Source of the DNA: an uncultured Eubacteriales bacterium
GTDB taxonomy: Bacteria; Bacillota; Clostridia; Oscillospirales; CAG-272
NCBI GenBank assembly: GCA_900555785.1
Contig: USMO01000054.1
Location: 1-9,226 of the forward strand
DNA length: 9,226 nucleotides
Direction: 5' to 3'
The notes beneath the pieces are model-generated. The model worked only from the letters and a program-made list of their open reading frames with translations, ran no database searches and was not told the origin of the DNA. The translations under genes were made by a program, and so were the position numbers. Positions 6,091-9,226 of this stretch are shown one piece after another (the stretch's first letter is position 1; every line of letters begins with the position of its first letter).

Positions 6091-7521
6091 TTATTTGAAC
6101 AGCGCAACCGCAGCCTGAAGCTGCGCATCCTCGCTCTGCTTCAGCGCCGACAGCGGCTGCTTCTTGGCTTCTTCGCTCAGCTCCACTACCGCGTCCGGCG
6201 TGATGCCGATGCCATGGTAGGATTCGCCGCATTTCGTAACATACGCATGTGTGGTCAGCTTGAGATACGCAACCGTGCCGTCCCGAAACGGAATCTGGCG
6301 CGTGGTCTGCATGATGCCCTTGCCGAAGGTCTTGTTGCCGACAATGTTGTTCGCCCGGAAGCCCTTTTCGGCGCGGTAATCCCGCAGAGTCGCCACAAAG
6401 ACTTCGGCAGCGGATGCCGTGTTTTCGTTGCACAGGACCGCAAAATCCAGGTCTTTGTACATGCCGATTTCATCCTTTGTAACGCTGCAGCCCGCGTAAT
6501 TGCCAGCCATGGCAACCTCACGAACACTGTAGGTCGCGACCACATTCTCGTCCTTGTCAATCGCGTTGATTACCATGTCGCCCTCGTCCAGAAAATAGGA
6601 CAGCACAGCCGTGATCGACTGCAGGTCCCCACCCGGATTGTTGCGCACGTCAAACACGAAATGCGTCACACCCTTTGCCTTCAGACTGTTGACGTTCTCC
6701 TTGAACTGCATCGGCGTGGTCATGTCAAACCCCGTGATGTGAACAATGCCGACCGTGCTGTCACTCTCCAGGACCTCCGACCGCACCGAATGTGTAGTCA
6801 GCTTCTTGCGCGTCAGCTTCATCTCCAGCCGCTCGGCACCGTCGGTGCCCTCCCGCAGGACCAGAATCTCAACCTCGGTGCCCTCCTCGCCGCGCATGGC
6901 AAGCAGCGCCTTGTCAAAGCCCAGCTCCGAAATGGTCTTCCATGCACCGTCCAGCTTTACGGCATAAATCATATCCCCCGCGCGCATGCCGGCGCTGAGT
7001 GCCGGGGATTCCTCGTAAACTTCAATGACACGATAGACCTTTGCTTCGGTCCCCTCGTGGCTGTAAGCCGACTGCACCACCGTAACGCCGATGCCGCAGA
7101 AATCGCCGTTGTTTTCCGCAGTCAGCTCGGCATATTCCGCTTCGGTGTAGTACCGGGCGTAAACGTCTCCGGTCGCTTCCACATAGGCTTTGAACGCAGC
7201 CTCCAGCATTGCCTTCTCGTCCAGATTTCCGGCGTACAGCGAATACGCTTCGATCATGGCATCGAGCATCGCGAGATTGTCGCCCTTTGCGTTCTTCATC
7301 TTGGCGATCATATCCGCGTAGTATTCCTGCTGCGATTTGAGGTCGGCTGAGCGCCGTTTCTGTGCCGCCAGCGACGTAAAGGTCCAGGTCAGCAGGATCG
7401 ATGCCACAAGCAGCAGGCAGGTGACAAGCGATGCCAAGCCAAGCCCGACTTTACGCGGACCCCGTTTTTTTGCCGGTTTTTCCGGCAGCCCCGGTGTCGG
7501 ATTCTTTTCCTCTTCTTCCAT
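6091..7521 (-). CDS. Membrane-anchored S41 family serine protease (C-terminal processing peptidase, CtpA/CtpB type)
   Basis: S41 Ctp proteases cut substrates near their C-termini outside the cytoplasmic membrane using a Ser-Lys dyad gated by a PDZ domain. This one has 476 residues: a charged cytoplasmic tail (1-25), a membrane anchor (about 26-53), a helical region (55-130), PDZ (about 138-225, 'FCGIGVTVV', 'SPALSAGMRAGDMIYAV'), then the S41 core. 'FDVRNNPGGDL' (290-300) is the oxyanion-loop motif. 'NENTASAAE' (365-373) carries the nucleophile S370, and 'GNKTFGKGIMQ' (395-405) carries K401 and Q405, so it should be active. Ser and Lys are 31 residues apart, against 25 in B. subtilis CtpB, through an insertion in the connecting segment. 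AAAGGA about 8 nt upstream supports the start. In spore formers such proteases act in SigK signalling or cell-wall enzyme turnover; the substrate here is unknown. greA follows after 20 nt, and a perfect inverted repeat lies 29 nt upstream. Confidence 0.93.
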   Translation of the reverse strand: MEEEEKNPTPGLPEKPAKKRGPRKVGLGLASLVTCLLLVASILLTWTFTSLAAQKRRSADLKSQQEYYADMIAKMKNAKGDNLAMLDAMIEAYSLYAGNLDEKAMLEAAFKAYVEATGDVYARYYTEAEYAELTAENNGDFCGIGVTVVQSAYSHEGTEAKVYRVIEVYEESPALSAGMRAGDMIYAVKLDGAWKTISELGFDKALLAMRGEEGTEVEILVLREGTDGAERLEMKLTRKKLTTHSVRSEVLESDSTVGIVHITGFDMTTPMQFKENVNSLKAKGVTHFVFDVRNNPGGDLQSITAVLSYFLDEGDMVINAIDKDENVVATYSVREVAMAGNYAGCSVTKDEIGMYKDLDFAVLCNENTASAAEVFVATLRDYRAEKGFRANNIVGNKTFGKGIMQTTRQIPFRDGTVAYLKLTTHAYVTKCGESYHGIGITPDAVVELSEEAKKQPLSALKQSEDAQLQAAVALFK

Positions 7522-7550
7522 TTCCGGTTCCTTTCTGGTTTTGTCTACAG

Positions 7551-7593
7551 TTTATGGACTTCCCCCGCCGGTTATGCGTGGGAAGTCCATAAA
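7551..7593. promoter_or_regulatory. Perfect 14-bp inverted repeat in the leader of the S41 protease gene
   Basis: TTTATGGACTTCCC (7551-7564) and GGGAAGTCCATAAA (7580-7593) are exact inverted repeats separated by 15 bp. The element lies 29 nt upstream of the protease ATG and 27 nt after the regulator's stop. Neither strand has a T-run after the stem, so it is not a classic terminator. It could be an operator for a dimeric repressor, an RNA hairpin that tunes read-through from the regulator gene, or a processing site. I see no convincing promoter within the 99-bp gap. Confidence 0.6.
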
Positions 7594-7620
7594 GACCTCG
7601 GCTCGCGCCGGTCCTGCAGC

Positions 7621-8706
7621 TTAGAATTTGATCGGCTTGGAGTTGAGGTATTTCTTGACCATCAGCGCGACCTTAAAGGTGATGGCATGCTCAAACTCGC
7701 GCAGATCCAACCCCGTCAGCTTGCGAATCTTCTCCAGGCGGTAGACAAGGGTATTGCGGTGAACGAACAGCTTTCTGGAGGTCTCGGAAACGTTGAGGTT
7801 GTTTTCAAAGAAGCACTGAATGGTGAGCAGGGTCTCGCGGTCGAGCGACTCCAGGCTTCCCTTCTTGAAGACCTCCTGCAGGAACATCTCGCACAGCGTG
7901 GTCGGCAGCTGGTAAATCAGACGCCCGATGCCGAGGTTTTCGTAGCTGATGATGCTCTTCTCGGTTTCAAAGACCTTTCCGACGTCCAGCGCAATCTGCG
8001 CTTCTTTATAGGCGCGCGCCAGGTCCTTGATATTCTCGACAACGGTCGAAATACCGATGGCAACCTTGGTGTAGAACTCTGCCGACAGGGTATCGGCAAT
8101 GTTGGTGGCAATTTTTTCGATGTCGCGGGTTTCGGTGCCGGGCTTAATGTCCTTCACCAGCACGATGTCGTGCTCCCCGACGCTGATGACATAATCCTTC
8201 GACTTATCCGGGAACATGTTCTGCAGCATTTCAAAGGGCATCATGTCGGTCTTTCCGAAGAACTTGATCAGAAAGACGATGCGCATCTCCTCGGTGTTGA
8301 AATGCAGCTCCTTCGACTTGATGTAAATATCGCTGGGCAGGATGTTATCGAGAATGATGTTCTTGATAAAGGACCCCTTGTCGTACTTTTCGTCGTACAG
8401 GTTCTTGATATTGCCGAGCGAGATGGCAAGCAGCTTGGACATCTTCTCTGCCATTTTGTCCTCACCCTCGACAAAGACAACGTAGTCTGCCTTTGCGCCG
8501 GTGCTCATAGGGCGATAGGTATACCCGCCCGAAGTGATGACATCGCTGGTATAGTTCAGCTCATCGCGCACGCCCTGGCGAATTTCTCCGATGCGGACCA
8601 GCTCCGAGCAGGCAATGATCACCCCGTTCTCATCGATGACACCGATGACCCGGTCAATCGCGTCCTTCATCTGATGAATGACACCCTGAAATAATTTGTT
8701 GGACAT
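7621..8706 (-). CDS. PucR/CdaR-family transcriptional regulator
   Basis: This 361-residue protein has the three-part plan of CdaR (sugar diacid regulator) and PucR-family activators. Residues 1-110 resemble the diacid-recognition domain ('GVIDENGVIIACSELVRIGE', 22-41). Residues about 140-250 are the GGDEF-like middle domain, with the family signature 'VAIGISTVVENIKDLARAYK' (215-234). Residues about 290-355 are the C-terminal helix-turn-helix ('NLNVSETSRKLFVHRNTLVY', 303-322). I chose the ATG at 8706 because GAGGAG lies about 8 nt before it; an ATG 12 codons upstream would place that ribosome site inside the coding region. It has its own SigmaA-type promoter and a ~115-nt leader. No sugar-diacid or purine catabolic gene is nearby, so the ligand and targets are unknown; the following protease-greA pair are candidates. 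The family is well supported, the ligand is not. Confidence 0.88.
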   Translation of the reverse strand: MSNKLFQGVIHQMKDAIDRVIGVIDENGVIIACSELVRIGEIRQGVRDELNYTSDVITSGGYTYRPMSTGAKADYVVFVEGEDKMAEKMSKLLAISLGNIKNLYDEKYDKGSFIKNIILDNILPSDIYIKSKELHFNTEEMRIVFLIKFFGKTDMMPFEMLQNMFPDKSKDYVISVGEHDIVLVKDIKPGTETRDIEKIATNIADTLSAEFYTKVAIGISTVVENIKDLARAYKEAQIALDVGKVFETEKSIISYENLGIGRLIYQLPTTLCEMFLQEVFKKGSLESLDRETLLTIQCFFENNLNVSETSRKLFVHRNTLVYRLEKIRKLTGLDLREFEHAITFKVALMVKKYLNSKPIKF

Positions 8707-8808
8707 CTTTTTTCTCTCCTCTGTCTGAAAGGTTATGTTCACCGACTACAGGCAATCCGGCGGCTTGGCGGCTCCTGCCACAGGGGGACCGTGCGCGTTG
8801 TGCTGTAT

Positions 8809-8830
8809 TACCTATAGAAAACTACCTATA
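8809..8830. promoter_or_regulatory. Paired 8-bp direct repeats at the regulator's transcription start (possible operator)
   Basis: TACCTATA occurs at 8809-8816 and again at 8823-8830, a 14-bp period (TATAGGTA on the minus strand). The second copy touches the -10 element and the first lies just inside the transcript. Direct repeats at a start site suit autoregulation by a DNA-binding protein, possibly the PucR/CdaR-like product itself. This is inference from position only. Confidence 0.35.
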
Positions 8831-8858
8831 TTCTACACCTTTTTTTGTGTTTTTTCAA
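8830..8858 (-). promoter_or_regulatory. SigmaA-type promoter of the PucR/CdaR-family regulator
   Basis: On the minus strand TTGAAA (8858-8853, five of six matches) and TAGAAT (8835-8830, five of six matches) are separated by exactly 17 bp in an A-rich stretch. Transcription should begin near 8823, giving a leader of about 115 nt before the ATG at 8706. The leader is GC-rich in its middle but shows no riboswitch I recognise. I see no clear intrinsic terminator for rsmE between 8860 and 8940, so rsmE transcripts may read into this region. Confidence 0.75.
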
Positions 8859-8940
8859 TAGGCTTTTCGATATTTTCCCTAAAAAAAGCGAATTTTTTCA
8901 TGCAACCTGTCTTCCCCGGTCAAAAGCGGTGCAATTTTGC

Positions 8941-9226
8941 CTAAATTCTGGATTGCAAAGCCGTTCTCAGCTCCCATTCCAGCGAAAGACAGGCAAGGAC
9001 GAAGGGGGCTGCGGTCTCGGTTCGCAGAATCCGGCTGCCCAGCCCGACCGGAGTCATGCCTGCCGCGCGCGCCGCTTCGGCTTCAGCCGTGGAAAAGCCG
9101 CCCTCGCTGCCGATGACAAGCGAGATCGACCGTGTGCCCCCTGTATCCGCCGCCGCGAGTACCTCCCGCAGCGATGCGGTGCCGTCCCCCTCATAGCAGA
9201 AGAGCGGGAGCGATGCCGCAGATGCT
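8941..9226 (-). CDS. rsmE: 16S rRNA (uracil(1498)-N(3))-methyltransferase RsmE, C-terminal 94 residues
   Basis: RsmE transfers a methyl group from S-adenosylmethionine to N3 of U1498 in helix 44 of 16S rRNA. Only the end of the gene lies in the window; its start is beyond the right edge. The visible part is the SPOUT knot domain: 'SLVIGSEGGFSTAEAEAA' carries the IGPEGGFS-like SAM loop, with Ser in place of the usual Pro, and 'GLGSRILRTETAAPFVL' is the second signature (LGxRILRtETA). The protein ends '...LRTALQSRI' at a TAG stop. In Firmicutes rsmE usually follows prmA, which cannot be checked here. Confidence 0.95.
   Translation of the reverse strand, partial: ASAASLPLFCYEGDGTASLREVLAAADTGGTRSISLVIGSEGGFSTAEAEAARAAGMTPVGLGSRILRTETAAPFVLACLSLEWELRTALQSRI

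Noticed and set aside
5585..6433. Upstream-extended 282-codon version of greA
   Set aside because: The extra residues overlap the protease gene in another frame; the internal ATG at 6070 has a ribosome site and the family N-terminus.
7551..7593. Intrinsic terminator of the PucR/CdaR-like regulator
   Set aside because: The stem is perfect but no T-run follows on either strand, so I kept it as an inverted repeat of unknown role.
8707..8742. Twelve-codon upstream extension of the PucR/CdaR-like regulator
   Set aside because: The strong GAGGAG site lies inside this extension, immediately before the ATG at 8706, so the shorter start is much more likely.
8735..8944. 69-codon plus-strand open frame in the gap between rsmE and the regulator
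   Set aside because: It covers the regulator's promoter and leader, has low-complexity Phe/Lys content from A/T-rich promoter DNA, and lacks a ribosome site.

Overview
The window looks like a core chromosomal stretch of a GC-rich Gram-positive anaerobe of the class Clostridia, most likely an Oscillospirales/Ruminococcaceae-type gut bacterium. The reasons are the PucR/CdaR-type regulator, the S41 protease with an N-terminal anchor, SigmaA-like promoters with 17-bp spacers, strong AGGAGG-like ribosome sites, and the 'DNFWYHYKW' membrane-anchored protein. The taxonomic call is inference. Every gene I can support is on the minus strand, so the gene order is right to left.

From the right: the last 94 residues of RsmE (16S rRNA U1498 methyltransferase) enter the window. 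A 234-bp gap follows with a clear SigmaA-type promoter and a leader of about 115 nt, then a 361-residue PucR/CdaR-family regulator (7621-8706). After a 99-bp gap holding a perfect 14-bp inverted repeat comes a membrane-anchored S41 (CtpA/CtpB-type) protease (6091-7521). greA (5585-6070) lies 20 nt further on and ends in a good intrinsic terminator.

The next ~450 bp (5138-5584) has no gene. It holds a double hairpin with a T-tract facing the plus strand, degenerate CAAGG-centred repeats, and a foldable multi-hairpin element, and it looks like dispersed intergenic repeat material. Then come a 224-residue single-pass membrane protein of unknown role (4463-5137), a weak terminator, a second promoter, and a likely two-gene operon: rlmB (23S rRNA G2251 2'-O-methyltransferase) and, 37 nt later, a very large gene that runs off the left edge.

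That last gene is the most unusual object here. It is open for 1087 codons. About 430 residues of Lys/Pro/Glu/Ala-rich, probably disordered sequence with internal repeats precede a membrane region and a cytoplasmic part laid out like a heavy-metal (P1B-type) P-type ATPase. The actuator loop is shortened and the catalytic motifs are replaced (NDSDL where DKTGT is expected, TYD where TGD is expected), so it is probably a pseudo-ATPase. The first ~115 bases of the window look coding on the opposite strand, which suggests an inversion or assembly junction inside this gene.

I see no CRISPR array, insertion sequence, rRNA, tRNA or prophage gene.
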